Below, one piece after another: positions 27,833-36,879 of a stretch of DNA of 64,000 bases; positions within the stretch are counted from its first letter, which is position 1, and every line of letters starts with the position of its first letter. Below the pieces are notes generated by a model. It did no database searches and was not told the DNA's origin. It saw only the letters and a program-made list of their open reading frames with translations. The stretch lies in contig NZ_JBGEDP010000001.1 of assembly GCF_041206865.1 (NCBI RefSeq), forward strand, positions 3,100,001 to 3,164,000, written 5' to 3'. Made by a program: the position numbers and the translations under genes. The DNA is from Mycobacterium sp. HUMS_12744610. GTDB taxonomy: Bacteria; Actinomycetota; Actinomycetes; Mycobacteriales; Mycobacteriaceae.

Positions 27833-28480
27833 CTACACGGTCAAGACACTGGGGTCCCGCGGTTGCGTGTCGCGCAGGTCCTTCTCGATGATGGCGAGTC
27901 CCGCGCGAAGTTCCGCGTTTCCCTGATCGAGGTAGCTGGCAGCGTACGCGATCTCGCCGCCGTCGCGGTTCTGCACGCCCACGACGCAGTGCCGCAGCCC
28001 AACGCGGTAGTTGTCGATCGCCTGCTGCAACGCGATGTTCAGTTCGGGGTCTGGGCTGGGCAGGTGGCGCTGGGCACCGGCGACGGAGGCGTCGGCGCTC
28101 CGGCAGGCCGCCCCCGTCGCGGTGACGTCGCCGGCGGCCGCGGCGGCGGTAACCGCGCGCCGGGCAACGATCAGCTCATCGATCGACGGCTCGGCCTGCG
28201 TCAGCCACCCCTGCAGCTGCCCGCCCGGCTGGGACGACGTCAACGGCTCCGCCACTCCGGTCGCGGGCGCGGCCGACGCCGCCCGCGGTGACGCCGGGTT
28301 CGCATTCGACAGGCTGTAGTGCGCCCAACCCGACAGCACCCCGATGACCACCACCAACACGGCGCCACTCGCCGCCGCGATCAGCTCCTGGCGGTGGTAG
28401 CTGGCCGGCTTGGCCGACACACCGTCACCGCCGTGGTGTCGGGAACGCACCGGCGCGCGGTGACGGCTGGTCGTGGCCAT
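27833..28480 (-). CDS. Membrane-anchored hypothetical protein
   Basis: A 215-residue protein starting at ATG 28480 behind AGGAAGG. A basic N-terminus of about 35 residues precedes one membrane helix (L-I-A-A-A-S-G-A-V-L-V-V-V-I-G-V-L), then an exported Ala-rich helical region with two cysteines (A-A-C-R-S and R-H-C-V-V-G-V). The pattern recalls mycobacterial Mce-associated-like or small Mas proteins, but no family is claimed. It converges with DUF732 copy B. Confidence 0.72.
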   Translation of the reverse strand: MATTSRHRAPVRSRHHGGDGVSAKPASYHRQELIAAASGAVLVVVIGVLSGWAHYSLSNANPASPRAASAAPATGVAEPLTSSQPGGQLQGWLTQAEPSIDELIVARRAVTAAAAAGDVTATGAACRSADASVAGAQRHLPSPDPELNIALQQAIDNYRVGLRHCVVGVQNRDGGEIAYAASYLDQGNAELRAGLAIIEKDLRDTQPRDPSVLTV

Positions 28481-28805
28481 GGTGGGCCTTCCTGAGGGCG
28501 ATGGGGCAAGTTCTGACGCTGATATTTCCCTTTTGGCACGATTGCAAACGAGAGCCGTCGGACACGCACGCGCGTGCCTTAGGGACCGCGATGAGGAGTC
28601 CGAAGGCCCTAGAAGCGGTGTCGGGGTCGCCGGCCGACCAGCGGACCACGCAAAGCCGTCGCGATGCTCGGCGGCTACCAAGTACACGGAGGTCGACTTC
28701 GTCGCCGGCCGCCCCGGCCTGTCGCTGATGCGCTGCCACCAGCAGATTCACTGGACTACGGGTCGATGACGCTGTTCAACACGGCGTGACGGCCGCGGCG
28801 CCCCG
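28481..28805. other. 325-base intergenic region, no gene seen
   Basis: It contains the promoter region of the membrane protein read leftward. A weak dyad TAGGG/CCCTA spans about 28580-28612. No open frame has homologous content. Confidence 0.35.
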
Positions 28806-29771
28806 TCAGGGGGCGGTGGGGGACCGGTGCACCGGGCCGTGCGATTCCTCGCAGTGCGGTGCAGGCGCGGACTGATCGCGCTCGGCGTCGCCGCCGCCGG
28901 CATGATCGAGCTGCAGGGTGGTGTGGTGGATGCCGTGCTCCTCGTCGAGCAGCCGTGCCAGGTCGACGCGGACGGAGTGGCAATCCATCCCGTCTTCGAC
29001 CAACACGTGCGCGGACAGGGCGGGGGAACCCGAGGTGATCTCCCAGATGTGCAGGTCGTGCACTTCGACCACCGCGTCGCAGTCGGCCATGGCCCGGCCG
29101 ACCGCGGCCGGGTCGAGATCCTTCGGCGCGGCCTCCATGAAGACCCGCACGGAGGCGGCGATGAGACCGAATCCGGCCCGCGCCATCAAGGCGACCACGA
29201 TCAGGGTGGCGATGGCGTCCGCCCGCCAGAACTGGGTCAGCAACATGATCACGCCGGCGATCGCGGTGGCGACGAATGCGAACAGGTCGTTGAGGATGTG
29301 CTGGAACGCGCCCTCGACGTTGAGGCTGGTGCGGTTGGCGCGACTGATCATCAACGTCGCCGCCACGTTCACCCCGATACCGACGAGCGCGGTGATCAGG
29401 ACCAGGCTGCCGGTGACCTGGGGCGGATGGATGAGACGGCGGATCGCCTCGTCGGCCAACCAGGCCGCCAACAGCAACAGCGTCAAACCGTTCACCTGCG
29501 CCGACAAGATCTCGGCCCGCTTCCACCCGTAGGTCATGAACCCCGCCGCGGGACGCGCCGCCAGCCGAATCGTGTACAGCGCCAACGCGATCGAGCCGGC
29601 GTCGGTGAGCATGTGCGCGGCATCGGAGATCAGAGCCAGCGACCGCGCGATCAGGCCCATCGCGACCTCGCCGACCATGTAGGCCACGATCACCAGCAGT
29701 GCGCCCAGCAGCCAGCGCCGATCGCTGTTCGCCGAGGCATGCCCGTGCGCGTGCGAATGGCTCGCGCTCAC
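28806..29771 (-). CDS. Cation diffusion facilitator (zinc exporter family)
   Basis: A 321-residue CDF protein. It has a His-rich N-terminus (H-S-H-A-H-G-H-A), six membrane helices, the zinc-site motif S-D-A-A-H-M-L-T-D in helix 2 and H-I-L-N-D in helix 5, and a cytoplasmic C-terminal domain (V-H-D-L-H-I-W). The arrangement fits CzcD/ZitB-like Zn2+/H+ antiporters that export zinc. GTG 29771 is the start. A zinc-type ABC importer lies 2 kb away, so the region may handle zinc in both directions. Confidence 0.92.
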   Translation of the reverse strand: MSASHSHAHGHASANSDRRWLLGALLVIVAYMVGEVAMGLIARSLALISDAAHMLTDAGSIALALYTIRLAARPAAGFMTYGWKRAEILSAQVNGLTLLLLAAWLADEAIRRLIHPPQVTGSLVLITALVGIGVNVAATLMISRANRTSLNVEGAFQHILNDLFAFVATAIAGVIMLLTQFWRADAIATLIVVALMARAGFGLIAASVRVFMEAAPKDLDPAAVGRAMADCDAVVEVHDLHIWEITSGSPALSAHVLVEDGMDCHSVRVDLARLLDEEHGIHHTTLQLDHAGGGDAERDQSAPAPHCEESHGPVHRSPTAP

Positions 29772-29845
29772 CGACCCGCTCCCACCGCGATCACACCGAG
29801 TAACTTATGCACACACCCTTATGCGTGCAACTTCAGGCGACCCGG

Positions 29846-29863
29846 TTAGGGACCAAAGCCTCC
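29846..29863 (+). promoter_or_regulatory. Possible DevR/DosR half-conserved box upstream of usp
   Basis: TTAGGGACCAAAGCCTCC keeps the left half of a DosR box (GGGAC) and a weak right half. It ends 81 bases before the universal stress gene. Many mycobacterial universal stress genes are DosR-controlled, which raises the prior; the match alone is modest. Confidence 0.35.
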
Positions 29864-29944
29864 TGCTCAAATCCGCGGCGCGGCCTAAGATAAATGGCAT
29901 CCGCTTGACCGTCCGAGAACGGGCTTCAGGAAAAGAACATCCGA

Positions 29945-30880
29945 ATGTCAGCTCAACAATTCGGAATCGTGGTAGGTGTCGACGGGTCACCGTCGTCTAC
30001 CGTGGCGGTCGAGTGGGCGGCGCGGGATGCCGAGATCCGCGACGTGCCCCTACATCTGGTCCACGTCGTGGCGCCAGCGGTCACTCCCATCGAACCGTGG
30101 GTCGACCCATCTTCGCCGTCGAGCTTTCCGCGGCATCAGGAACAGCAGGCGCGCCGGATCGTCGAGGAGGCTCGCGGGGTCGCCGTCGCGGCGACGTCGT
30201 CCGACCGCGCATCGCAGATCACCGGGGAGGTGCTCTACGCGCCGGTGGTTTCCGCGCTGGTCGACCTGTCCGGGCGAGCCGAGATGATAGTGGTGGGTTG
30301 CCGGGGCCAGGGCGCGGTGACCCATTTCCTGCTGGGCTCGGTCAGCTCCGGACTGGTCCACCACGCCCACTGCCCGGTCGGCGTGATCCACGACGAGGAA
30401 CCGCACACCTCACCGCCCTCCCGGGCGCCGGTGGTGGTGGGCATCCACGGGTCGCCTGCCTCGGAGTTGGCCACCGCGATCGCGTTCGACGAGGCGTCGC
30501 GCCGCAGCGTGGGCTTGGTTGCGCTGCACGCCTGGAACGACATGGGGCCGCTTGACTTCGCGAGTATGAACTGGGCACCTATCGAGTGGCGCAACATCGA
30601 GGTCCGTGAGGAAGAGGCTCTGGCCGAACGGCTTTGCGGTTGGCGGGAGCGTTACCCCGATGTCGACGTGCACCAGGTCGTCGTGTGCGACCGGCCGACA
30701 CCGCGGCTGCTCGAGCAGGCATCGACCGCCCAGCTTGTGGTCGTCGGCAGCCACGACCACACCGCGCTGCCCGGTATGCTGCTCGGTTCGGTGAGCCGGA
30801 CGGTGGTCAACGCCGCCCAGATTCCGGTGATCGTCGCCCGCACGCCTCGTCCGGGCGCGCACACAACCGAAAGCCGATGA
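29945..30880 (+). CDS. Tandem-domain universal stress protein
   Basis: A 311-residue protein made of two UspA domains (about 6-148 and 160-302). Each ends with the ATP-binding pattern G-x2-G-x9-G-S (G-C-R-G-Q-G-A-V-T-H-F-L-L-G-S and G-S-H-D-H-T-A-L-P-G-M-L-L-G-S). M. tuberculosis homologues such as Rv2623 bind ATP and limit growth under hypoxia. ATG 29945 is used. The stop is followed at once by a methyltransferase frame that has no canonical start. Confidence 0.92.
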   Translation: MSAQQFGIVVGVDGSPSSTVAVEWAARDAEIRDVPLHLVHVVAPAVTPIEPWVDPSSPSSFPRHQEQQARRIVEEARGVAVAATSSDRASQITGEVLYAPVVSALVDLSGRAEMIVVGCRGQGAVTHFLLGSVSSGLVHHAHCPVGVIHDEEPHTSPPSRAPVVVGIHGSPASELATAIAFDEASRRSVGLVALHAWNDMGPLDFASMNWAPIEWRNIEVREEEALAERLCGWRERYPDVDVHQVVVCDRPTPRLLEQASTAQLVVVGSHDHTALPGMLLGSVSRTVVNAAQIPVIVARTPRPGAHTTESR

Positions 30881-30881
30881 A

Positions 30882-31565
30882 CTGACCGCGACGGCCGGGG
30901 CCCGCGCCTATGACGCCTGGTTCGACAAGCCCTGGGGTGCTCACGCGTGGGCGGTCGAACTGGCGGCAGTCCGAGAGGCCCTGTCGGGCATCGGGACCGG
31001 GCGACTCGTGGTCGAAGCCGGCTGCGGCACAGGGCGCCTCGTGGAGTCGCTCGGGCGTCACGGTCACCGCGTCCTGGGCATCGACAAGTCGGTCGCGATG
31101 CTTGCGGTGGCCGCCGCCCGGGCCCCCGGACGCCTCGTGCGCGCCGACATCGCGCGCATGCCGTTGCCGGACGCTGTCGCTGACGCCACGCTCGCCGTTG
31201 CCACGCTGGAGTTCACCGACGCCGCGGCGGCCCTGGCGGAGCTGGCGCGCATCACCCGGCCCGGCGGCCGGATCGTCGTTCTTGCGCTGAATCCGCGCAG
31301 CCTGTGGGGACTGCTGGACCGGCCGAGGCGTCGTATCCCGTACTCGACCGCCACCTTCCTTACGCGGCGGCGCCTGCGACACCTCGGCCGCCGCCATGGC
31401 CGAATCCGCTTGTCGGGAAAGCTGTTCACGGCGGCGCGCCCCGGTCTCCTGCATCACCTGGAGCGGTTCGCCGCCGCGCTGGGTCGTGGCGTCCCCTGGC
31501 TGGGCGCCGTGCAGGTGCTCGTCATCGACAAGCAGGCGGGCGGCGGGACCTGCGTCAGCGGGTGA
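30882..31565 (+). CDS. SAM-dependent methyltransferase (Methyltransf_11), start uncertain
   Basis: The domain is clear: A-Y-D-A-W-F-D-K-P-W-G before motif I V-V-E-A-G-C-G-T-G-R-L, V-L-G-I-D-K-S motif II and A-V-A-T-L-E-F-T. No ATG, GTG or TTG lies in frame between the end of usp and the conserved A-Y-D-A-W-F segment, so translation would need CTG 30882 or a start hidden by a one-base change near the ATGA at 30877-30880. GTG 31005 would lose the conserved N-terminus. About 227 residues with the CTG start. Substrate unknown. Confidence 0.75.
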   Translation: MTATAGARAYDAWFDKPWGAHAWAVELAAVREALSGIGTGRLVVEAGCGTGRLVESLGRHGHRVLGIDKSVAMLAVAAARAPGRLVRADIARMPLPDAVADATLAVATLEFTDAAAALAELARITRPGGRIVVLALNPRSLWGLLDRPRRRIPYSTATFLTRRRLRHLGRRHGRIRLSGKLFTAARPGLLHHLERFAAALGRGVPWLGAVQVLVIDKQAGGGTCVSG

Positions 31566-32316
31566 AGGGCAACGTGCTGAGGAACGCCGCGGTGCTCACC
31601 AGAACGACCAGTGGCCCCGCGGGGAAACCGGTGAACCGGCACAGGACGATTCCGGCCACCGCCGACACCACACCGATCGCCGCCGCGCCGAACGTGTACT
31701 GGGTCAGGTTTCTTCCGACGTTCCGCGCGGCGGACGCTGGAATGGCCACCAGTGCGGCCGTCAAGAGCCCGCCCACCATTTTCACGCCGAGCGCCACGAC
31801 GACCGCGATCAAGAACAGGTACAGCAGGCTGTAGCGCCTGACGTTGACGCCCTCGGCGGCGGCAAGTTCCTCGGAGACGTTGGCCAACACGAGCTTCGGG
31901 AATGCTCGATACACCGCGACCATCACCGCCGCCGAAGAGAGCGCGACCACTACCGTGTCACCCACGCCGACCTTGGCGATGTCGCCGACCAGCGCGGACT
32001 CGGCCTGGTCGATCGGCAGAAACAAGAACGCGGCGGCCACGCCGGAGGCGAACACGACGGCCGTCAGCGCCTCCATCGGCAGCTTCGTTCTCAACTCGAG
32101 CAGCCAGATGACGACGACGCCGAGGATGACGAAGGGGAAGGCCCCGAGGGAGACGTCGAAGCCCCACAGCAGAGCCAGGGCGATTCCCGGCAGCGTCAGA
32201 TGCCCGAGCGGCCCGGCCACGAGCGCCATGTTGCGGCTCAACATCAGCGACCCGAGATAGCCGGCCGCCCCACCGATGGAGGTCCCGGCGATCAAGCTGA
32301 GAACGAAAGTCTGCAT
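31555..32316 (-). CDS. ABC transporter permease, zinc/manganese type (ZnuB-like)
   Basis: A 253-residue ABC-3 family permease with about eight membrane helices (M-Q-T-F-V-L-S-L-I-A-G-T, G-P-L-G-H-L-T-L-P-G-I-A-L). ATG 32316 is four bases from the stop of the upstream ATPase gene, so the two form an operon. The 3' end overlaps the convergent methyltransferase by 11 bases. Family members import Zn2+ or Mn2+. Confidence 0.88.
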   Translation of the reverse strand: MQTFVLSLIAGTSIGGAAGYLGSLMLSRNMALVAGPLGHLTLPGIALALLWGFDVSLGAFPFVILGVVVIWLLELRTKLPMEALTAVVFASGVAAAFLFLPIDQAESALVGDIAKVGVGDTVVVALSSAAVMVAVYRAFPKLVLANVSEELAAAEGVNVRRYSLLYLFLIAVVVALGVKMVGGLLTAALVAIPASAARNVGRNLTQYTFGAAAIGVVSAVAGIVLCRFTGFPAGPLVVLVSTAAFLSTLPFTR

Positions 32317-32320
32317 GTCC

Positions 32321-33025
32321 CTACTCGTGCTTGTGCTTGTGCTCGTAGAACTTGACCTCGGCCCCATACAGCCGCCGCAGATTCTCCGGCGTGAGCACCG
32401 ACAACGGCGCCCCTTGGCAGATCGGTTGTTGGTTCAGGCACAGCACCGTCGAGGAGAGCCGGTGCACGACCGCGAGATCGTGGGTGACGATGAGCATCGT
32501 GAGGTTCCGTTCGCGATGCAGCCTCGCCAGCAGGGCGTAGACGGTCTCTTCGCCACCGACGTCCACTCCGGTCGTGGGCTCGTCGAACAACAGCACGTCG
32601 GGATCGCCGGCAAGAGCCCAGGCGATCAGGACTCGCTGAAACTGCCCCGACGACAGATCGCCGATCCGCCGGTTGGCCAGCGCCGCGGGCAGCCCCACGG
32701 TGGCGAGTGCTCCGCAGACGTCGGCTTTGACGGCTTGCTTCAGCGCGAAGAAGTCGGCGACCGACAGGGGGACGTGCTTGATGTAGGGCAGCCGCTGCGG
32801 GACGTAGCCGATGCGGCTGCCCTGCTTCCAAATCACCGATCCGTCATGGGGCACCGTGCCGAGCAGCGTGCGCAGCAATACCGTCTTGCCCGCGCCGTTG
32901 GGGCCCAGGATGGTCAGGACGTCTCCCGGCCGCACACCGAAGGACACGTCGGCCAGCACCGTGCGGCCCTCGAGCGTCACCGTCAAGCCGGCTACCCGCA
33001 GCACCAAGTCGTCAACGAGCGGCAC
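32321..33025 (-). CDS. ABC transporter ATPase, zinc/manganese type (ZnuC-like)
   Basis: A 234-residue ATPase with G-P-N-G-A-G-K47-T (Walker A), L-S-S-G-Q (signature) and V-L-L-F-D-E-P-T-T-G (Walker B), ending in a metal-binding tail Y-E-H-K-H-K-H-E. The His-rich tail supports zinc. GTG 33025 is chosen because the conserved L-R-V-A-G-L-T-V start follows soon; ATG 33100 is possible but adds an unusual Trp/Phe-rich stretch. No periplasmic binding-protein gene is next to it. Confidence 0.87.
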   Translation of the reverse strand: MPLVDDLVLRVAGLTVTLEGRTVLADVSFGVRPGDVLTILGPNGAGKTVLLRTLLGTVPHDGSVIWKQGSRIGYVPQRLPYIKHVPLSVADFFALKQAVKADVCGALATVGLPAALANRRIGDLSSGQFQRVLIAWALAGDPDVLLFDEPTTGVDVGGEETVYALLARLHRERNLTMLIVTHDLAVVHRLSSTVLCLNQQPICQGAPLSVLTPENLRRLYGAEVKFYEHKHKHE

Positions 33026-33153
33026 TGCCGCGAACCAGGTCTCGTTGCGGAACCACGACGCACCCTTCCTAGCGGCGAAACACCACGTGAAGTATGCCAT
33101 TGCGGCGACGGCGGCGTCGCATACCTCAGCAAAACCGCCACAGGGGGCCCTCA

Positions 33154-34140
33154 CTAGCGCTGCAACGCTTCGGGGTTGGCGATGCGGATCGGCGCCCCGT
33201 CCAGCCACGCGACCACGGCCTCGACGGTGTCCGCGTAGAACGCCCCCAGCATCTCGCGGGTGGCATACCCGAGGTGCGGAGACAGCGTCACATTCGGCAG
33301 CCGCCGCAGCGGATGGTCCGCGGGAAGTGGTTCGGTGTCATAGACGTCGAGGCCCGCCCCGGCGATGCGCCCTGATTCGAGCGCGGCAAGCAGTGCCGCC
33401 TCGTCGACGATCGGGCCCCTCGACGTGTTGATCAGGTAGGCCTGCGGCTTCATCGAGCCCAACTCGGGCCCACCGACCAGACCGCGCGTGCGCTCGGAGA
33501 GCACCAGGTGGACCGAGACGACGTCGGCCTCCCCGAAAAGCGTCGCCTTCTCCACCCGTCGGGCGCCGGCGGCGTCCGCCTGCTCCGCGGTGAGATTCTG
33601 GCTCCACGCGATGACGTCCATCCCGAAGGCCTTCGCGTACCCGGCCATGCGTCGGCCTGTCCTGCCCAGGCCGAGCAATCCCAGCGTCTTGCCCCACAGC
33701 GCCATACCCGCGGTGGCCTGCCAGCCGCCGCCACGCATGCGCCGATGCTCTTCGGCGAGGTTGCGCACGGTGGCGATCATCAGGCCCCACGCCAATTCCG
33801 GTGTGGCGTCCCGCACCGACCGGAACCGCGGGTTGGCGAAGTCCGAGTGGGCAACCGCGACACCGCATTCGGTGGCCGCTGCCATGTCCAGGTTCGGCAG
33901 GCTCGTGCCGATGATGGTGAGCAGCTTCAGGTTCGGCAGCCGCTCCAGAAGAGCGCGCGGGAAGGCCATCCGTTCCCGCATGGTGCACACCACGTCGAAC
34001 GGCCGCAGCGCCTCGGCGGCCTCCGCCTCGGAGAGGTGGCGGTCGAACACGCTGACGTGGGAGCGGGTCCGCACCGACGACCAGTCGGCGACGTCGAGGG
34101 CCACGCCGGCGTAGTCGGCGAGTATCGCCACCCGCTGCAT
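33154..34140 (-). CDS. D-2-hydroxyacid dehydrogenase family protein
   Basis: A 328-residue NAD-dependent dehydrogenase. It has the NAD-binding motif L-G-L-L-G-L-G-R-T-G-R-R and the catalytic triad in N-T-S-R-G-P-I-V-D-E (Arg), D-V-Y-D-T-E-P-L (Glu) and S-P-H-L-G-Y-A-T (His). ATG 34140 (M-Q-R-V-A-I-L) is preferred to the codon five residues earlier. Substrate is not determined; phosphoglycerate dehydrogenase-like and hydroxypyruvate reductase-like enzymes share this pattern. Confidence 0.9.
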   Translation of the reverse strand: MQRVAILADYAGVALDVADWSSVRTRSHVSVFDRHLSEAEAAEALRPFDVVCTMRERMAFPRALLERLPNLKLLTIIGTSLPNLDMAAATECGVAVAHSDFANPRFRSVRDATPELAWGLMIATVRNLAEEHRRMRGGGWQATAGMALWGKTLGLLGLGRTGRRMAGYAKAFGMDVIAWSQNLTAEQADAAGARRVEKATLFGEADVVSVHLVLSERTRGLVGGPELGSMKPQAYLINTSRGPIVDEAALLAALESGRIAGAGLDVYDTEPLPADHPLRRLPNVTLSPHLGYATREMLGAFYADTVEAVVAWLDGAPIRIANPEALQR

Positions 34141-34277
34141 GCAGTCTCCCGTCACGAGCCGAAAAATGCTGGGCGACAGCCTAGTCGACTTGGCTCAACC
34201 GTGCGGGACGTCCACCAGGCCTCCGCGCTGCCGCCGGCGCGGAGGGCCAGCGGATCGGCCAGTTTGCGCGGCGGCCG

Positions 34278-35450
34278 CTAGGCCTCTGCGGGGGCAACCA
34301 GTTCTTCCAGCAGACCCGCGGCGTAGGCGACGCTCTTGGGGGCCTCGGTCATCTGCGTGCGCAGCTCTCGGCTCCTCGCGACGTATTCCGGGGTCAGAAT
34401 GCGTCGCAGGTCCTCGACGAGTGTCTCCACCGTGGTGGCCGGAAGCTGCCTCTCACATCCGACGCCCAGCCGGACGACCGCGTCGGCCCACATCGGCTGG
34501 TCGAGCCAGAGCCAGAGGATCAACGTGGGAACCCCGGCCCGCATGCCCGCGGCGGTGGTGCCGGCGCCCCCGTGGTGAACGACGGCGCGGCACAACGGGA
34601 ACACGGCAGCGTGATTGACCGAGGTGACGATTTTCACGTGGTCGGGATGCGGGACCCCGGTGAAGTCGTTGGGCCCGCTGCAGATCAACACCCGTTCGCT
34701 GAGCTGCTCGGTGGCCGCGCTGACCATGCCGACCATGTTGGCGGCGGAATCGATCGGCGTGCTGCCCAGCCCGAAGTAGATCGGCGGCGTTCCCTGGCCG
34801 ATCCAGGACAGCACGTCCTCGTCGTCGTCCGTCGGCAGCTCGAGGGTGAGCGAACCGGCGAAGGGACGCCGCTGGGCGTCGGCCTCGCGCCACTCGTCGG
34901 CCAGCTTGGCCGCGCAGAGGTAGTCGTACGTCTGGATCTCCAGCGAACCCCCCGGGGGGGTCTCCGGCAGGCCCAGCGACTCGCGCTGGGCCATCTCGGC
35001 CTGGGTTTTCAAGTTCGAAAGCACCCCCCCGGCCGGCTGCAGCTGCACCGGGAAGAAATGCAGCGCGGCGAACGGGATCCCGTGATGCTCCGCCACGTTG
35101 GCGGCGATGCCCTGCTCGTTCATGCCCGCCAGGAGGAGGTCCGCGCCCGCCGCCAGCGAGGCCAAGGCGGTGGTCTTCTCCGCCGCGACCTGCAGAAGCT
35201 CCTCCATGAGCTGCGGCAGCGCGCTGAGCGGGTTGTCGACCTGCCGGACGAAGTTGGCGGCCGCGTTCATCCGTTCGCGGGTGTCCCTGCCGTAGGTGGC
35301 GGTGACGAGCCCGGCGGCCTCGACGAAGCTGCGCATGTCCGGCGGTACGGCCATGGTCACGTCGTGTCCTCGGCGCATCAGCTCGCGACCGAGGGCGGCG
35401 CCGGGTTCGATGTCACCGCGGCTTCCGTAGGCCGCCAGTACGACTTTCAT
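34278..35450 (-). CDS. GT1-family glycosyltransferase (UGT-like, GPL Rtf/Gtf type)
   Basis: A 390-residue GT-B glycosyltransferase with N-terminus M-K-V-V-L-A-A-Y-G-S-R-G-D-I-E-P and donor-binding segment V-V-H292-H293-G-G-A-G-T-T-A-A-G-M-R-A-G-V-P. This is the pattern of mycobacterial glycopeptidolipid and phenolic glycolipid sugar transferases. ATG 35450 is the start. No other GPL biosynthesis gene is in the window, so the acceptor is unknown. Confidence 0.9.
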   Translation of the reverse strand: MKVVLAAYGSRGDIEPGAALGRELMRRGHDVTMAVPPDMRSFVEAAGLVTATYGRDTRERMNAAANFVRQVDNPLSALPQLMEELLQVAAEKTTALASLAAGADLLLAGMNEQGIAANVAEHHGIPFAALHFFPVQLQPAGGVLSNLKTQAEMAQRESLGLPETPPGGSLEIQTYDYLCAAKLADEWREADAQRRPFAGSLTLELPTDDDEDVLSWIGQGTPPIYFGLGSTPIDSAANMVGMVSAATEQLSERVLICSGPNDFTGVPHPDHVKIVTSVNHAAVFPLCRAVVHHGGAGTTAAGMRAGVPTLILWLWLDQPMWADAVVRLGVGCERQLPATTVETLVEDLRRILTPEYVARSRELRTQMTEAPKSVAYAAGLLEELVAPAEA

Positions 35451-35481
35451 GCGTGCAAACCGCCTCGTGTGCTCGACTGCC

Positions 35482-36030
35482 TCATCGCCACTTGATTCCG
35501 CAGCCGATCGACGGCCGCTGGTCGGGATTCACCGGCCGCCCGGCAAGCACCGCGTCGACCGCGGCCCGCACGTCGGCGGCCGTCACCGGCTTGCCGTTGC
35601 CGGGCCGGGAGTCGTCGAGCTGACCGCGGTAGACGAGCCGGCGCTCGCCGTCGAACACGAAGGTGTCGGGGGTGCAGGCGGCGGAGAAGGCCCGGGCGAC
35701 ATCCTGGGTCTCGTCGTAGAGGTAGGGGAACGTCCAGCCGTGGCGGTCCGCCTCGGCGACCATCTTGTCGGGGCCGTCCTGCGGGTAGGCCGCGACGTCG
35801 TTGCTGGAGATACCCACCATCGCGACGCCGCGGCCGGCGAGGTCGCGGCCCAGCTCGGCGAGCCCCGCGGCGACATGCTGGACGTAGGGGCAATGGTTGC
35901 AGATGAAGGTGACGACGAGCGCGGGCCCGGTGAGCTCGTCCAGACCGACCGTGGCGCCGGTGGCCGGCTCGGGCAGCGTGAACGGCGGAGCGGGTGTCCC
36001 CAGGGCGAGCATCGTCGACTCGATGGCCAT
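35482..36030 (-). CDS. Thioredoxin-like redoxin (AhpC/TSA family)
   Basis: A 182-residue thioredoxin-fold protein with V-T-F-I-C-N-H-C-P-Y-V, a C-x-x-C pair followed by Pro, and C-T-P-D-T-F-V-F. These peroxiredoxin/TlpA-like proteins reduce peroxides or disulfides. ATG 36030 (M-A-I-E-S-T-M-L) is chosen over the upstream codon. It lies in a series of minus-strand genes, 31 bases from the glycosyltransferase. Confidence 0.87.
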   Translation of the reverse strand: MAIESTMLALGTPAPPFTLPEPATGATVGLDELTGPALVVTFICNHCPYVQHVAAGLAELGRDLAGRGVAMVGISSNDVAAYPQDGPDKMVAEADRHGWTFPYLYDETQDVARAFSAACTPDTFVFDGERRLVYRGQLDDSRPGNGKPVTAADVRAAVDAVLAGRPVNPDQRPSIGCGIKWR

Positions 36031-36087
36031 GCCCGTCACCCTAGCGGCTGCTCCCACCCGGGTGCTCGACGGCGGGGACGGACTGCG

Positions 36088-36750
36088 TCAGGTACGCGGA
36101 CCGCTTTGAGTGACCTTGTCGGCCGCGAACGTCGCGGCCTGGTCGGTCATCCCGGACTGGATGTAGGAGACGTGCGCCATGATGTTGCCGCCGCCGGTGC
36201 AGATCGGGTCGTCCGGGGCGCACAGGCTGATGGTCTTGGCGGTGTAGAGCGGACTGATGGTCGGCAGCGGCTGGCCACCGTAGAGCATGCTCGAGAAGCC
36301 GCTGGAGGGCTCGCCGAACAAGGCGACCGCGGCGACGTGGTCGGCCACCGGGGCCGGCATCTGCACGGTCGACAGGTCGATTACGGTGGCGCCCTGCGAG
36401 TACCCGCCGAGCACGATCCTGGTCTTGGGACAGCTGGCGACGGTGCCCTGGATGTGGGCGCTCGCATCGTCGGAACCGGCCGACGAGCTCCCGTGGTAGT
36501 CGTCGTTGGCCGGATACTCCACGGCGTAGACGCCGACGGACCGCCCGCTGAGCTTCGAGGTCAGCGAGTCGACGAACGCCTCGCCGACGTTGCCCAGACC
36601 AGGGGCCTGATGGGTGCCGCGAGCGAACACCACCTCGACGTCGGAGCAGGGATCGGCGGCAGCGGCGGGAACGCCCAGGGGGGCGCTCAGCAAACCCCAT
36701 GCCGTCGCGACCAGGACACCGAGGATGCGGGCGAGTCTGCGTGCGCTCAT
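36088..36750 (-). CDS. Cutinase-family serine esterase, secreted
   Basis: A 220-residue protein with signal peptide (R-R-L-A-R-I-L-G-V-L-V-A-T-A-W-G-L-L), V-E-V-V-F-A-R-G-T, nucleophile G-G-Y-S118-Q-G, disulfide cysteines, and C-A-P-D-D-P-I-C-T before H-V-S-Y-I-Q-S. All elements of mycobacterial cutinases (CFP21/Cut type) are present. ATG 36750 directly precedes the signal peptide. Confidence 0.9.
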   Translation of the reverse strand: MSARRLARILGVLVATAWGLLSAPLGVPAAAADPCSDVEVVFARGTHQAPGLGNVGEAFVDSLTSKLSGRSVGVYAVEYPANDDYHGSSSAGSDDASAHIQGTVASCPKTRIVLGGYSQGATVIDLSTVQMPAPVADHVAAVALFGEPSSGFSSMLYGGQPLPTISPLYTAKTISLCAPDDPICTGGGNIMAHVSYIQSGMTDQAATFAADKVTQSGPRT

Positions 36751-36879
36751 TTCCAAATCCTGCCACACCGTCGGTGGCGGCGATTTCGGCGACCGCTCCC
36801 GATCCGGCGGTGGCGGTGGGGGTCGACCAATTCGCCAACGCGGCCGCGGCCGATGCGTCGTCAGTGCATGAACGCGATG

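Noticed and set aside
28577..28612. GGGACC and GGACTCC near 28580-28610 as a DosR box
   Set aside because: The halves are at the wrong spacing and only about nine of fourteen core positions match.
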